64,000 nucleotides of DNA from positions 930,001 through 994,000 of the forward strand of contig NZ_CP071839.1 in the NCBI RefSeq assembly GCF_017526105.1. Direction: 5' to 3'. This document shows positions 8,699-16,654 of this stretch, piece by piece. The notes under the pieces were generated by a model. It saw nothing but the letters and a program-made list of their open reading frames with translations. It was not told the origin of the DNA and did not search any database. The position numbers were made by a program, and so were the translations under genes. Source of the stretch: Streptomyces cyanogenus. GTDB taxonomy: Bacteria; Actinomycetota; Actinomycetes; Streptomycetales; Streptomycetaceae. Position 1 is the stretch's first letter; every line of letters starts with the position of its first letter.

Positions 8699-9907
8699 TC
8701 AGGCACGACCGGGTCCGGTCACGGCGAGCAGGACGAGGGCGAGGGCCTGGAGCGCGGCGACCACCGTGATCAGGAGCGGGACCGAGTGACCGTACAGGGC
8801 TCCGGTCAGCGCGCCGCCCGCCAGGCTCGCGCCGCCCACCACCCCGGCGAAGAAGCCGTAGGCGGTGGCCCGCCGCGGGGAGGGCACGAGGTCAGCTACG
8901 GTGGCCCGGAGCGTGGACTCCTGGATGCCCACGGCCGCGCCCCACACCAGCGACCCGGCCACGGCCAGGGCCACGGTGTGCGTGAAGGCCAGCGCGGGGA
9001 CGGCGGCGGCCAGCACCGGCAGCACGGCCAGCACCCGCGGTCCGATCCGGTCGTACAGCCAGCCGCTCGCGAGCGCGGCCACCGCGTCCACGGCCATCGC
9101 CGCGGCGTACAGCACCGGAACCCAGGACGCCGTCATCAGATGCCGTTGGACGAGGTGGTACGACAGGACGCCGAAGGTGGCGAAGCCGGCGGTGGTGGTG
9201 GCGGTGAACGCCGCGTAGGTCCAGAACGCGGCCGGCAGCCGGCCGTCCGGCCTCGGTGCCCCGGGCGGCGCGGGTGCCCGCCGCTCGTACGCCTCCGGGT
9301 CGGGGACCCGTGCCCGGAGCCGGAACAGCAGGCCCAGCACCACCAGGCCGGGCACGGCGAGGACGCCGAGCGCGGGGCCGTAGGCACCACCGCTCAGGGC
9401 GAGCACGCCCGCCACGGTCAGGGGACCGACCAGCGCGCCCACCTGGTCCATCGCCTCGTGGACGGCGAAGCCCCGGCCGCGTCCGGTCGCGGCCGTGGCG
9501 TGCGAGAGCAGGGTGTCCTTCGCCGGGGAACGCACCGCCTTGCCGACCCGTTCGGCGATGACCAGGGCGCAGGCCGCCCACAGGACGCCGACCACGCCCA
9601 GCGGGGGCACCGAGAGCACGGTCAGGGCGTATCCGCCGATCGACAGGCCCCAGAAGCGGCGCGTGCGGTCGGCCAGCGGGCCGGACACCAGGCGCAGTCC
9701 CAGTGCCGCCGCCTCACCGGCGCCGGTGACCACACCGACGACGAGGGCGGAGGCGCCGAGGGACGCCAGCAGCGGGCCGGTGACCGAGCGGGCCCCCTCG
9801 TACACGAAGTCGGCGAGCAGGCTGACCACGCCCAGCCACACGACGAACCGCCACGGCCGCATCCCGCCCGGTCCCGGCCCTTCGGTCCCCGCTGCTCTCT
9901 CACCCAC
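8699..9907 (-). CDS. MFS transporter
   Basis: About 402 residues with a dozen hydrophobic segments, so an inner-membrane major-facilitator transporter; substrate unknown. The loop 2-3 signature is seen as SGPLADRTRRFWG (about 65-77), and the second half has the equivalent ASGWLYDRIGPRVLAV. I favour the GTG at 9907 because GGAGG lies just upstream; an internal ATG at 9862 (MRPWRFVVWLG) is an alternative and removes a short Gly-rich leader. A charged loop near the middle (RRAPAPPGAPRPDGR) separates the two six-helix halves. It is alone on this strand. Confidence 0.85.
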   Translation of the reverse strand: MGERAAGTEGPGPGGMRPWRFVVWLGVVSLLADFVYEGARSVTGPLLASLGASALVVGVVTGAGEAAALGLRLVSGPLADRTRRFWGLSIGGYALTVLSVPPLGVVGVLWAACALVIAERVGKAVRSPAKDTLLSHATAATGRGRGFAVHEAMDQVGALVGPLTVAGVLALSGGAYGPALGVLAVPGLVVLGLLFRLRARVPDPEAYERRAPAPPGAPRPDGRLPAAFWTYAAFTATTTAGFATFGVLSYHLVQRHLMTASWVPVLYAAAMAVDAVAALASGWLYDRIGPRVLAVLPVLAAAVPALAFTHTVALAVAGSLVWGAAVGIQESTLRATVADLVPSPRRATAYGFFAGVVGGASLAGGALTGALYGHSVPLLITVVAALQALALVLLAVTGPGRA

Positions 9908-10409
9908 AGCGCCTCCGCACCCCCAACCCGAAGCATGCCGCACACCGTGCCCTCACCGCTGCCGGGGTGCGAGGCCTCCTTTCCGCGCCAGAGCGCGAGG
10001 GAAGAGCGCGTCGCCGTCCGGGGGGCGGCCGGGTCGGTGTGTCGCCGGGTGGACGGCGTCACGGGCGGCCGTCCCGGGCGCGCGCCGCCGTCGGCCCGGC
10101 TGTGGGTCGCGTGCTGCCGGCACAACGCAGCACCGCGCCGGCCACCGGTGTCGGCCGGGGCCGCGCTTGCGATGGATCGTCGCCGAGCGCATCGGCGGTG
10201 TGTGACCGGCGCGCCCGGGGCGGGGAGTCGTACCCTGCGGCCTGCGGATCCACGGGATGGTGCTTCTGATGCGGATGCTATCTTCGCGAGCGCGCGGCAC
10301 GCGGTGATCGGCTCGGGCGGTGACGAGGTGGGCCCGCCCGGTATCGGTGGCCGCCCTGCCCGGTCGGGCCCGCGGCACGGCCCAGGACACCAGTGACAGG
10401 AGCGACCGT
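9908..10409. other. Intergenic region, no gene supported
   Basis: Divergent control region between the MFS gene and the histidine phosphatase gene. Frames here are Arg/Pro/Gly-rich shadows. TATCTT near 10278 could be a -10 element for the rightward gene, but no convincing -35 accompanies it. I looked for a cobalamin riboswitch here and did not find one. Confidence 0.5.
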
Positions 10410-10991
10410 GTGACCAGCCGAGTCCTTCTCGTCTCGCCCGCGATGAGCGCGTCGCTGCGGCAGGCCCGTTTCGACGACGGCGGCTCGCTCGACGACGGCG
10501 GTGCGGCGCAGGCCCGTTCGGCGGCCGGGTCGCTGCCCACCGCGGCCCGGGTGCTGGTCTCGCCCAGCGTGCGCTGTCGTGAGACGGCCGCCGCACTGGG
10601 CCTGGACGGCGTGCCGGCGGCGGACCTGGCCGGTCTCGCCGTGGGTCGCTGGCGGGGCCGCACCCTGGACGAGGTGGGGGCCGCCGAGCCCGAGGCGGTG
10701 GCCCGCTGGCTCACCGACCCCGCCTGCGCACCCCATGGCGGCGAGTCGGTCCGTGACCTGTGCGGACGGATCGCGCGCTGGCTGGCCGACGCCCGAGCCG
10801 TGGAGGGTCGGACGCTCGCCGTGGTCGAACCGGACGTGGTGCGGGCCGCGGTCGTGGAGGCGCTGAACCTGCCTGCCGCGCTCTTCTGGCGTCTCGATGT
10901 GCCACCGCTGACCGTGACCGAACTCGGCGGCCGGGCCGGGCGGTGGAACCTGCGGCTGGGGCGTCCGTTGGCGGGGCCGGAGGCGGACTAG
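10410..10991 (+). CDS. Histidine phosphatase family protein
   Basis: A 193-residue phosphoglycerate-mutase/alpha-ribazole-phosphatase-like protein. The GTG start has AGGAG 7 bases upstream. The fold signature is recognisable: SPSVRCRETAAALGL (about 51-65), LAGLAVGRWRGRTLDEV and HGGESVRDLCGRIARW (about 110-125). The canonical RHG catalytic start is replaced by VSPAMSASLRQARFDDGG, so the first catalytic His is absent and activity is doubtful or altered. Its place beside the cobalt transporter and a B12 riboswitch fits a cobalamin-related role (CobC-like), but that is inference. Its stop shares a CTAG with the opposing gene. Confidence 0.8.
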   Translation: MTSRVLLVSPAMSASLRQARFDDGGSLDDGGAAQARSAAGSLPTAARVLVSPSVRCRETAAALGLDGVPAADLAGLAVGRWRGRTLDEVGAAEPEAVARWLTDPACAPHGGESVRDLCGRIARWLADARAVEGRTLAVVEPDVVRAAVVEALNLPAALFWRLDVPPLTVTELGGRAGRWNLRLGRPLAGPEAD

Positions 10992-11275
10992 GCTCTGCCG
11001 GGCTGCGCCGCGCGGTGCCGGCGCAGCAGCTCGGCCACGGCGCAGCGCAGACAGCCGGGGTCGGGACAGGTGCCTCCTCGGGTGTCTATCAGTGTCTCCA
11101 GGTCGTGCAGGAGCCGTTCGGTGCGCCGCGCCTGCTGGGCGAGCACCCGGACGCGGGCGCTCTGGCCCCCGATCTGCCGTCTGCTGGCGACCAGTTGCTC
11201 GTACTCCTCCGGGGTGAGGGCGACCGCCTCGCGGCCGCCGAGGGTGATGCGGCGCGGCTGGGGGTGACTGGGCAC
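10988..11275 (-). CDS. Small protein of the cobalt/B12 region, function unknown
   Basis: A 95-residue mostly helical protein starting at a GTG with GGAGG 8 bases upstream. It begins VPSHPQPRRITLGGREAVAL and continues TPEEYEQLVASRRQIGGQ. A heptad-like stretch rich in Arg, Leu and Gln follows (about 30-65). The end holds three Cys in CPDPGCLRC, which could bind a metal. It shares the strand of cbtA and cbtB but is separated from them by a strong hairpin at 11370-11410, so it may only be reached by read-through. No family recognised. Its stop codon overlaps that of the histidine phosphatase. Confidence 0.65.
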   Translation of the reverse strand: MPSHPQPRRITLGGREAVALTPEEYEQLVASRRQIGGQSARVRVLAQQARRTERLLHDLETLIDTRGGTCPDPGCLRCAVAELLRRHRAAQPGRA

Positions 11276-11369
11276 TCGGTTCCTCCGCTCCTCGCCCGGG
11301 CGCCCCGTGTCCGGCCGGCGTGGCTTCGCGTGCCGCGGCGGGGCCCCGTGATCCTCGGTGTCCGGGGAA

Positions 11370-11410
11370 CGACAGAGGGCCCCCGGATGGTTCCGAGGGG
11401 CCCTCTGTCG
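11370..11410 (-). terminator. Strong hairpin terminator after cbtA
   Basis: A perfect 14-bp inverted repeat (CGACAGAGGGCCCC and its complement) encloses a second short CGGA/TCCG stem. It begins 12 bases past the cbtA stop and ends the cbtB-cbtA unit. Confidence 0.85.
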
Positions 11411-11421
11411 TCCGGAAGGAG

Positions 11422-12174
11422 TCAGTGCGCGGCCGGAACGGCACGCGCGCTGTCGGCCCTCGCCGGCCGGGGGTTCAGCAGCCGCTCGGCCAACTCGCCG
11501 AAGGCGAGCCCGAATCCGGCCCACTGGACGGCCTGGATGGCCAGCGCGGACAGCCGGAACCGCCACAGCAGGGTGGCCGGGAAGTCCGGCGGCACCTCGT
11601 TGACGGCCGGCAGGAACGCATAGGCCAGACCGACGACGACGGCGAACGCGGTCACCGCCGTCACGGTCGCCCACCAGGTGCCCAGAGCGGGCGCCAGGCG
11701 TTTGCCGAGGAGGGTGGCGGCGATCGCCAGGAGGACGCTCAGCAGCATCATCAGGAAGTACAGGCTGGTCCGCTTGCCGATGGTGCCGGGGTCGCCGACC
11801 GACGGCGGGTTGGCCGGGTACTTCAGGAACGGTACGACATACACGGTGAGCAGGGCGCAGCCCGACAGCAGCAGCGCCGTGGCGCGCGGGCCGAAACGGC
11901 CGACCCGGCCGAGCGCGAAGCAGAAGGCGAGCGCGGCGATGCCGCCGAAGGCGACCCCGTAGACGAGGACGCCGGTGGCGAGGCCCGCGGTGGACTGGAG
12001 GGAGCGGGAGACGACTTCCATCTCGTGCTCGTGGGAGTGGGCCTCCTCGAAGCCGATCGCCTTGTCGACGCTCGGCTCGCCGAGGAGATAGGCCGCGATC
12101 AGGGCGAGCACGCCGGCCGCGAGGCCGGCGAGCATGCCCCGTACGAGGAGGTTCCGTACGGTTGCGGAATTCAT
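11422..12174 (-). CDS. cbtA: CbtA family cobalt transporter subunit
   Basis: A 250-residue membrane protein, predicted cobalt importer CbtA. It has about six hydrophobic segments (for example about 12-30, 62-85, 95-112, 140-160, 168-190, 205-225). A periplasm-side His/Glu cluster EEAHSHEHEMEV (about 43-54) is a likely metal-binding site, as in the family. The start ATG lies 22 bases after the cbtB stop, so the two are co-transcribed. A cobalamin riboswitch upstream of cbtB should shut the pair off when B12 is plentiful. This matches the known B12-dependent control of cbt genes in other bacteria. Confidence 0.93.
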   Translation of the reverse strand: MNSATVRNLLVRGMLAGLAAGVLALIAAYLLGEPSVDKAIGFEEAHSHEHEMEVVSRSLQSTAGLATGVLVYGVAFGGIAALAFCFALGRVGRFGPRATALLLSGCALLTVYVVPFLKYPANPPSVGDPGTIGKRTSLYFLMMLLSVLLAIAATLLGKRLAPALGTWWATVTAVTAFAVVVGLAYAFLPAVNEVPPDFPATLLWRFRLSALAIQAVQWAGFGLAFGELAERLLNPRPARADSARAVPAAH

Positions 12175-12196
12175 GGGCGGGCGGTGTCCCCTCGCG

Positions 12197-12418
12197 TCAG
12201 TGGCAGGGGAAACCGAGCAGATGGCGGGCGTCGTGCACCCACTCGTGGACGTCCGTGCCGTTGAACACGGAGGTGGCGCCCTGCTCGGCGCCGACGAAGT
12301 AGAGCAGGACCAGCATGAGGATGCCGAAGAAGACCGCCCAGGGAGCGATCGCCTTCAGCGGCAGCTTGGCGGGGATGGCGGGAGTGGTGGCTGTCGGCTG
12401 GGCGACGGTCTGCGCCAT
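12197..12418 (-). CDS. cbtB: CbtB family cobalt transporter subunit
   Basis: A 73-residue single-span protein. The N-terminal 20 residues are Thr/Pro/Ala-rich, then LKAIAPWAVFFGILMLVLLY forms the membrane span (about 21-40). The C-terminus VHEWVHDARHLLGFPCH contains three His and a Cys, the characteristic CbtB metal-binding tail. The ATG has AGGAGG 8 bases upstream. It is first in the cbtBA operon and is preceded by a cobalamin riboswitch. Length and tail match the family closely. Confidence 0.93.
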   Translation of the reverse strand: MAQTVAQPTATTPAIPAKLPLKAIAPWAVFFGILMLVLLYFVGAEQGATSVFNGTDVHEWVHDARHLLGFPCH

Positions 12419-12474
12419 GGCAGAACCTCCTCTGGGAATTCGCGTCCCATCTCGGTGGTGCACAGGACGACGGC

Positions 12475-12600
12475 CCCGGGTCTGACTCGCGAACGCCCTT
12501 GCGGGGCCCGCATACAGTGGCGCGACCGTTCCGGATTCTCACCGGCTTCCGTCATGCCGTCGTCGATATCGGACAGACCGTACCGCGTGTCCGGCGCCCC
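12475..12600 (-). promoter_or_regulatory. Cobalamin riboswitch upstream of cbtB
   Basis: Read on the minus strand, 12514-12550 gives GGAAGCCGGTGAGAATCC followed by GGTCGCGCCACTGT, the conserved core of B12 riboswitches. A B12-box-like GAGTCAGACCCG (about 12478-12490) lies between the core and cbtB. Expected action: adenosyl- or other cobalamin binding represses cbtBA. Outer boundaries are approximate. Confidence 0.9.
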
Positions 12601-12697
12601 GCCAAGACCGCCTCCGACCGACGTGATCCTCGTCTCGTGCCGAGTGGACGACCGTGCGCCCGGTGGGGCGGCGGTGGCGCGATACGGCCGGCCCCGT

Positions 12698-13075
12698 TCA
12701 GGGTTCCGCGCGCCGGCGCGGTGGGGTGAAGGCGTACAGGTCGAGGATGTCCGGCCGGGGAGCCACGCCGGGGCCACCGGCGCGTACCCAGGTGACGATG
12801 TCCTCGGTCGCCTCCGGGTCGTTGACCAGCCCGAGCCAGACCGGTCGGGCGCCGGCGGCCCGGCCGGCGGTGGAAGGCTGTACGACGATGACGTTGGCCT
12901 GGTCGCACACGTCGAGGCAGTCGGAGATGCGCACGGGCACCTGCGCCCGCAGCCGCGCGGTCTGCGCCGCGTGATCGCCCGTCACCTTGGGGCTGCCGCA
13001 GCAGCAGTCCCGGCACACGACGACCCGGCACGGCACCGGTCCGCCCGCTCCGTGTTCCGTCGGCCTCTCGGGCAC
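12698..13075 (-). CDS. (2Fe-2S) ferredoxin domain protein of the B12 region
   Basis: A 125-residue thioredoxin-fold 2Fe-2S ferredoxin. Candidate cluster ligands are in VVCRDCCCGSPK (about 20-31) and ISDCLDVCDQANVIVV (about 50-65), the usual spacing of this family. The C-terminus ends in a Pro/Arg-rich stretch. The GTG start has GGGGAG 9 bases upstream. Members of this family often sit in actinobacterial cobalamin clusters, where an electron-transfer role in corrin metabolism is assumed but not proven. It has its own upstream cobalamin riboswitch, which directly supports a B12-linked role here. Confidence 0.88.
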   Translation of the reverse strand: MPERPTEHGAGGPVPCRVVVCRDCCCGSPKVTGDHAAQTARLRAQVPVRISDCLDVCDQANVIVVQPSTAGRAAGARPVWLGLVNDPEATEDIVTWVRAGGPGVAPRPDILDLYAFTPPRRRAEP

Positions 13076-13129
13076 AGCGCACCGCTCCCCTCTCCCGGGG
13101 AGATCCGCCCCGGTGTCGCCTGAGGAGGC

Positions 13130-13305
13130 GACCGCGTGAGTCTCCTGGCTCCCGGGTCGCCGCCCGTCCCGCCTTCCCGCCCCGCTCGGGGGAGGTGGCC
13201 TGCCGGGACTCGCTCGCCGGTCACAGTGGCGGGACCGCGCCGGATTCGCACCGGCTTCCTCGGACCGCCGTCGCCTTGTGTCGCCGGTCATCATGTCATC
13301 ACCGC
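13130..13305 (-). promoter_or_regulatory. Cobalamin riboswitch upstream of the ferredoxin gene
   Basis: On the minus strand 13223-13262 reads GGAAGCCGGTGCGAATCC and then CGGTCCCGCCACTGT, a textbook core. The B12 box GAGCCAGGAGACTCAC is at about 13136-13151. The ferredoxin start lies about 60 bases downstream. The 5' boundary is estimated. Confidence 0.93.
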
Positions 13306-13338
13306 CGACGGCCCGTCACCCGGCCGCCGTGCGCCGGG

Positions 13339-13367
13339 ACTCCCGCGGGGGGTGTGCCCGCGGGAGT
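13339..13367 (-). terminator. Hairpin terminator after sodF
   Basis: Perfect 11-bp arms ACTCCCGCGGG (13339-13349) and CCCGCGGGAGT (13357-13367) with a 7-base loop, 63 bases past the sodF stop. It would separate sodF from the riboswitch-controlled unit. Confidence 0.75.
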
Positions 13368-13430
13368 TGCTCGCGCGTCGTGAGCGGTGGAGAGGACGAT
13401 CACGGTCGGGGCACCTGCGGGACCACGCCG

Positions 13431-14078
13431 TCACGGGGCGAGCAGCAGCGGATCCGTGCGGGACTTGGCGGCCTGGTGACGACGGGCCACGTCCTGCCAG
13501 TCGACGACCTGCCACATGGCCTCGATGAAGTCCACCTTCTGGTTCTTGTACTGGAGGTAGAAGGCGTGCTCCCAGGCGTCGAAGACCAGGATCGGGGTGG
13601 AGCCCTGGCCGACGTTGCCCTGGTGGTCGTAGACCTGCTCCACGATCAGGCGTCCGCTCAGCGGCTCGTGGGCGAGGACACCCCAGCCCGAACCCTGCGT
13701 GGTGGCCGCAGCCTTGGACAGCTGGGTCCTGAAGGCGGCGAAGGAGCCGAAGGACTCCTTGATCGCCTCGGCCAGCTCGCCCACGCCGTCGGCGGCCAGG
13801 GGCTCGCCGCCGCCGCCCTTCGGGCCGGTCATGTTCTGCCAGTAGATGCTGTGCAGGATGTGCCCGGAGAGGTGGAAGGCCAGGTTCTTCTCCAGGCCGT
13901 TGATCGAGCCCCAGGCCTCCTTGTCCCGTGCCTCGGCGAGTTGCTCCACGGCGTCGTTCGCGCCCTTCACATAGGCCGCGTGGTGCTTGTCGTGGTGCAG
14001 CTCGATGATCTCCGGGCTGATCACCGGCGCGAGCGCCGAGTAGTCATAAGGAAGCTCCGGGAGCGTGTACAGCGCCAT
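13431..14078 (-). CDS. sodF: Iron/manganese superoxide dismutase
   Basis: A 215-residue cytosolic enzyme converting superoxide to oxygen and hydrogen peroxide. Metal ligands are seen: His in [12 protein letters not shown] (about 26-37), His in [14 protein letters not shown] (about 72-85), and the DAWEHAFY motif (Asp and His, about 168-175). The ATG at 14078 has GGAGG 9 bases upstream. A TTG two codons earlier is too close to that site. In Streptomyces the iron enzyme SodF is repressed by Nur plus nickel when the nickel enzyme SodN can be made. The Nur-like box overlapping its promoter supports naming this sodF rather than a manganese enzyme. Confidence 0.95.
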   Translation of the reverse strand: MALYTLPELPYDYSALAPVISPEIIELHHDKHHAAYVKGANDAVEQLAEARDKEAWGSINGLEKNLAFHLSGHILHSIYWQNMTGPKGGGGEPLAADGVGELAEAIKESFGSFAAFRTQLSKAAATTQGSGWGVLAHEPLSGRLIVEQVYDHQGNVGQGSTPILVFDAWEHAFYLQYKNQKVDFIEAMWQVVDWQDVARRHQAAKSRTDPLLLAP

Positions 14079-14099
14079 GTCCAACGTCCTCCGCCATTA

Positions 14100-14133
14100 T
14101 TGCGAATGATGTGCAACTGAATTCTAATGGCAA
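14100..14133 (-). promoter_or_regulatory. sodF promoter with Nur (nickel regulator) box
   Basis: TTGCGAATGATGTGCAA (14100-14116) fits the Nur consensus tTGCaa-N5-ttGCAA. On the minus strand TTGCCA (14128-14133) and CATCAT (14106-14111), 16 bases apart, form the probable promoter, so the box covers the -10 element, as needed for repression. Bases 14134-14388 hold no further gene. Confidence 0.8.
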
Positions 14134-14388
14134 GAGTCTCCGGTGGCACGGGCGCCATTCGGCAGGAGGGGCACCGGAACGAAGTTCGCCTGATCGTGTG
14201 TGCCGGCTCCGGGACGAGGGGTGCCCGCGCGAACTGCGCACGCCGGGGCCGCAAGTCACCCGAAATGACTAATGACGGAGCGTGCACCCCTTGTCACGAC
14301 TGGGCCGTGCCCCATTCGGAGTTGCAGCCGTACGAGGGACATGAGTCCGTTGGTGTCGTGTCCGTCCGGCTCTCACACAGGAGGAGAC

Positions 14389-14727
14389 ATGGGCGCCAAC
14401 GACAACGGCCGATCGGCCGACAAGCTGAGCGTGGTTTTCGCGGTCCGCGTGATCGAGGGCGGCGAACAGGGCTTCCTGGATCTGTACGAGCACCTCCGGA
14501 AGTCCGTGTCCAGCACCCCCGGACACATCATCGAGCGGCTCGGCGAACCCGTCGACGACTCCCGCCAGTGGGTGATCACCAGCGAATGGCGGACCGCCGA
14601 GGACTTCTTCGCCTGGCAGCAGAGCGAGGAGCACCAGGAGTTGGTGGCCCCGCTGCGTCAGTTCGTCGACCAGCGGCAGTCGATGCGGTTCCGGGTGGTC
14701 AAGGAGACCAAGGGGGTGGCGTCATGA
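14389..14727 (+). CDS. Antibiotic biosynthesis monooxygenase (ABM) domain protein
   Basis: A 112-residue dimeric alpha-beta barrel protein of the ABM superfamily. The domain covers about 12-108. Family features are VVFAVRVIEGGEQGFLDLYE, GHIIERLGEPVDDSRQW (where the family has GxxxxxL--D-----W) and ITSEWRTAEDFFAWQQSEEH. These small proteins can oxidise quinols without a cofactor or degrade reactive intermediates; the substrate is unknown. The ATG follows AGGAGGAG. It is the first gene of a four-gene operon and its stop overlaps the next ATG (ATGA). It may act on the same aromatic or polyketide-like molecule as the P450. Confidence 0.85.
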   Translation: MGANDNGRSADKLSVVFAVRVIEGGEQGFLDLYEHLRKSVSSTPGHIIERLGEPVDDSRQWVITSEWRTAEDFFAWQQSEEHQELVAPLRQFVDQRQSMRFRVVKETKGVAS

Positions 14728-15611
14728 CGCCCCCCGTGCGCGGCCCCGTCGCCGTCCTCGGCCTCGGCACGATGGGCGCCGGCCTGGCCGGCCGCCTCCT
14801 CGACCAGGGGGTACAGGTCCGGGTCTGGAACCGTACCCCGGAGCGCGCCGCCCCGCTCGCCGAGGCGGGCGCCTACGCCGCCGCCAACCCCGCCGACGCC
14901 GTCGCGGGCACGAGCGCAGCCCTGTGCGTCGTGGCCGACGGCCAGGCCCTCGGCGCGGTGCTGCACGGACCGGGTGGCGTGCTGGCCGAGGGCCCGTACC
15001 CCGGCCTGCTGATCTGCGCCAGCACCGTCGCCCCGGACGAGGTCGTGCAGATCGCCGGCGAGTTCCCGGCGGTCCTGGACGTCGGGATGCTCGGCAACCG
15101 CGACCACGCCCGCGACGGAGAGCTGCGGCTGTTCGCCGGCGGCGAGCAGCGTGCGTTCGAGACCGCCCGCCCGCTGCTGGACGCGCTGGGCAAGGAAGTG
15201 GTCCATCTGGGCGCACTGGGGTCCGGCATGCGGATGAAACTGCTCCTCAACCTGCTGATGGGCATAGAGGTGCAGGCCATGGCCGAGGCCACCGCGCTGG
15301 CGGAGGCCTGCGGCCTCGAACGGGAGCTGGTTCTCCGGACCATCGCGGGCAGCGGGTTCGCCTCACCGGTCATGGCGTTCAAGTCGCGGCGCCTGGCCTC
15401 CGGTCGCTTCGAGGAGCCGGACTTCCGGCTGCGGTTGATGGCGAAAGACCTCATGCTCGCTTCCAAGCAGGCAGCAGCAGTCGGCCTGAGCCTGCCGCTG
15501 GCGACCGCCGCGGCGGAGACCCACGTCCGCGCCACCGAGCAAGGACTGGGCGACCAGGACTGTGCCGCGGTCACCCGCGCACTCGCACCGAAACCGGAAA
15601 CCGACACGTGA
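14724..15611 (+). CDS. NAD(P)-dependent oxidoreductase, beta-hydroxyacid dehydrogenase family
   Basis: A 295-residue relative of 3-hydroxyisobutyrate dehydrogenase. The N-terminal Rossmann motif is VAVLGLGTMGAGLAGRLL (about 9-26), followed by VRVWNRTPERA (about 34-44), where the Arg after Asn favours NADPH. The substrate-binding segment SGMRMKLLLNLLMG (about 171-184) supplies the catalytic Lys and Asn. The family helical C-domain completes the protein. It could equally be an imine reductase-like member, as the DVGMLGN loop replaces the usual DAPVSGG. Coupled by ATGA to the ABM gene and by GTGA to the amidohydrolase gene. Confidence 0.88.
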   Translation: MTPPVRGPVAVLGLGTMGAGLAGRLLDQGVQVRVWNRTPERAAPLAEAGAYAAANPADAVAGTSAALCVVADGQALGAVLHGPGGVLAEGPYPGLLICASTVAPDEVVQIAGEFPAVLDVGMLGNRDHARDGELRLFAGGEQRAFETARPLLDALGKEVVHLGALGSGMRMKLLLNLLMGIEVQAMAEATALAEACGLERELVLRTIAGSGFASPVMAFKSRRLASGRFEEPDFRLRLMAKDLMLASKQAAAVGLSLPLATAAAETHVRATEQGLGDQDCAAVTRALAPKPETDT

Positions 15612-16654
15612 TCATCGACATCCACGGGCATCTGTCCCCACCGGAGGCGGCCAAGCGCTTCCCCATGCCCCCGAGCCTGACCGACGTCGACGGCATGCTC
15701 GCCGCTCGCGCCGAGGCCGGCATCGACCTGACCATCATCGGCAGCCCCGTCGGGGCCGGCGCGATGGCACGGGTACCGGGCGTCGACAACTACGCGCAAC
15801 CACGCGACCGGCTGCGCGGTTTCCACGCCTGGATGTCGGGGCTGATCCGCAGGTTCCCGGACCAGTTGCGCGGATACGTCTACGCCAACCCGTTCGGCGA
15901 CGACGACCACCTCGAAGGGGTGCGGGAGACCCTGGCGGACCCCGCCTTCGTCGGCCTGATCACCACGTCCAGTGTCCACGGGGAGCTGCTCGGCTCGCCG
16001 CGCGCCGACTCCTTCTTCGCGCTGGCCGCGGAGGCGGGGGTGCCGGTGCTGGTGCACGCCCCGGCCGAACCGGTCGGCACGGAACGGGTCGACGGGATCG
16101 GCTTCGTCGAGCAGATCGGCCGCTTCGGCGACGTCACCCTGGGCATGGCCATGATCGCGTTCGCGGGATGGCTGGACAAGTACCCCGGTCTGCGGCTGAT
16201 CGGCGCCACCGGCGGCGGCGCGATGGCGCTGCTGCCGGAGCGCCTGCAGACGGCGGCGCGCCCCCGGCACTGGGCCGGGGGCGCGCCGCCCTCCGGGCGG
16301 CCCGGGGCGGCCTCCGCCCCGCCGGCCGCCGCGGAGCGGCCCGCGCCCGGGCAGCCCACGGCCGAGGGACCCTCGGCGGACGGGCCGGCGACCCTGCGGC
16401 CCTCGGCCGACCCGGCCGCGGCCCTGCGGCGCATGTACGTCGACACCAGCCCGTTCAGTCCCGCGCACCTGAGCCTGAACGCCGAAGTGCTGGGCCCCGA
16501 ACGGATGCTGTTCGGCACCGACTCGCCGCCGATGGCCGCGCCGCTGGAGGACTTCGTCCACATGGTCGAGAAGCTGCCGGTCGACGCGGCGGCCCAGCGG
16601 CTCATCCTCGGCGGCAACGCCCAAGCCCTCTTCGACCTCAGGAGTCGTCCGTGA
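15608..16654 (+). CDS. Amidohydrolase_2 (ACMSD-like) protein with altered active site and Ala/Pro insert
   Basis: A 348-residue TIM-barrel metal hydrolase or decarboxylase relative. Zinc ligands are present: His6 and His8 in DIHGH, His150 in VLVHAP, Asp305 in FGTDSPP. The conserved catalytic His of the family (HGG, water activation in ACMSD) is Thr here: IGATGGGAM. Immediately after it, about residues 216-271 form a low-complexity Ala/Pro/Gly insert absent from normal members. The C-terminus (GPERMLFGTDSP to ILGGNAQALF) is otherwise typical. It overlaps both neighbours by GTGA. It may be a decarboxylase or hydratase with changed chemistry, or a non-catalytic partner. Confidence 0.85.
   Translation: MIIDIHGHLSPPEAAKRFPMPPSLTDVDGMLAARAEAGIDLTIIGSPVGAGAMARVPGVDNYAQPRDRLRGFHAWMSGLIRRFPDQLRGYVYANPFGDDDHLEGVRETLADPAFVGLITTSSVHGELLGSPRADSFFALAAEAGVPVLVHAPAEPVGTERVDGIGFVEQIGRFGDVTLGMAMIAFAGWLDKYPGLRLIGATGGGAMALLPERLQTAARPRHWAGGAPPSGRPGAASAPPAAAERPAPGQPTAEGPSADGPATLRPSADPAAALRRMYVDTSPFSPAHLSLNAEVLGPERMLFGTDSPPMAAPLEDFVHMVEKLPVDAAAQRLILGGNAQALFDLRSRP

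Noticed and set aside
8786..10396. 536-residue plus-strand open frame
   Set aside because: Antisense to the MFS gene; Gly/His/Arg-rich with no motifs.
14041..14050. Possible TTA codon in sodF
   Set aside because: The TTA triplet spans two codons (CCT TAT) and is out of frame.
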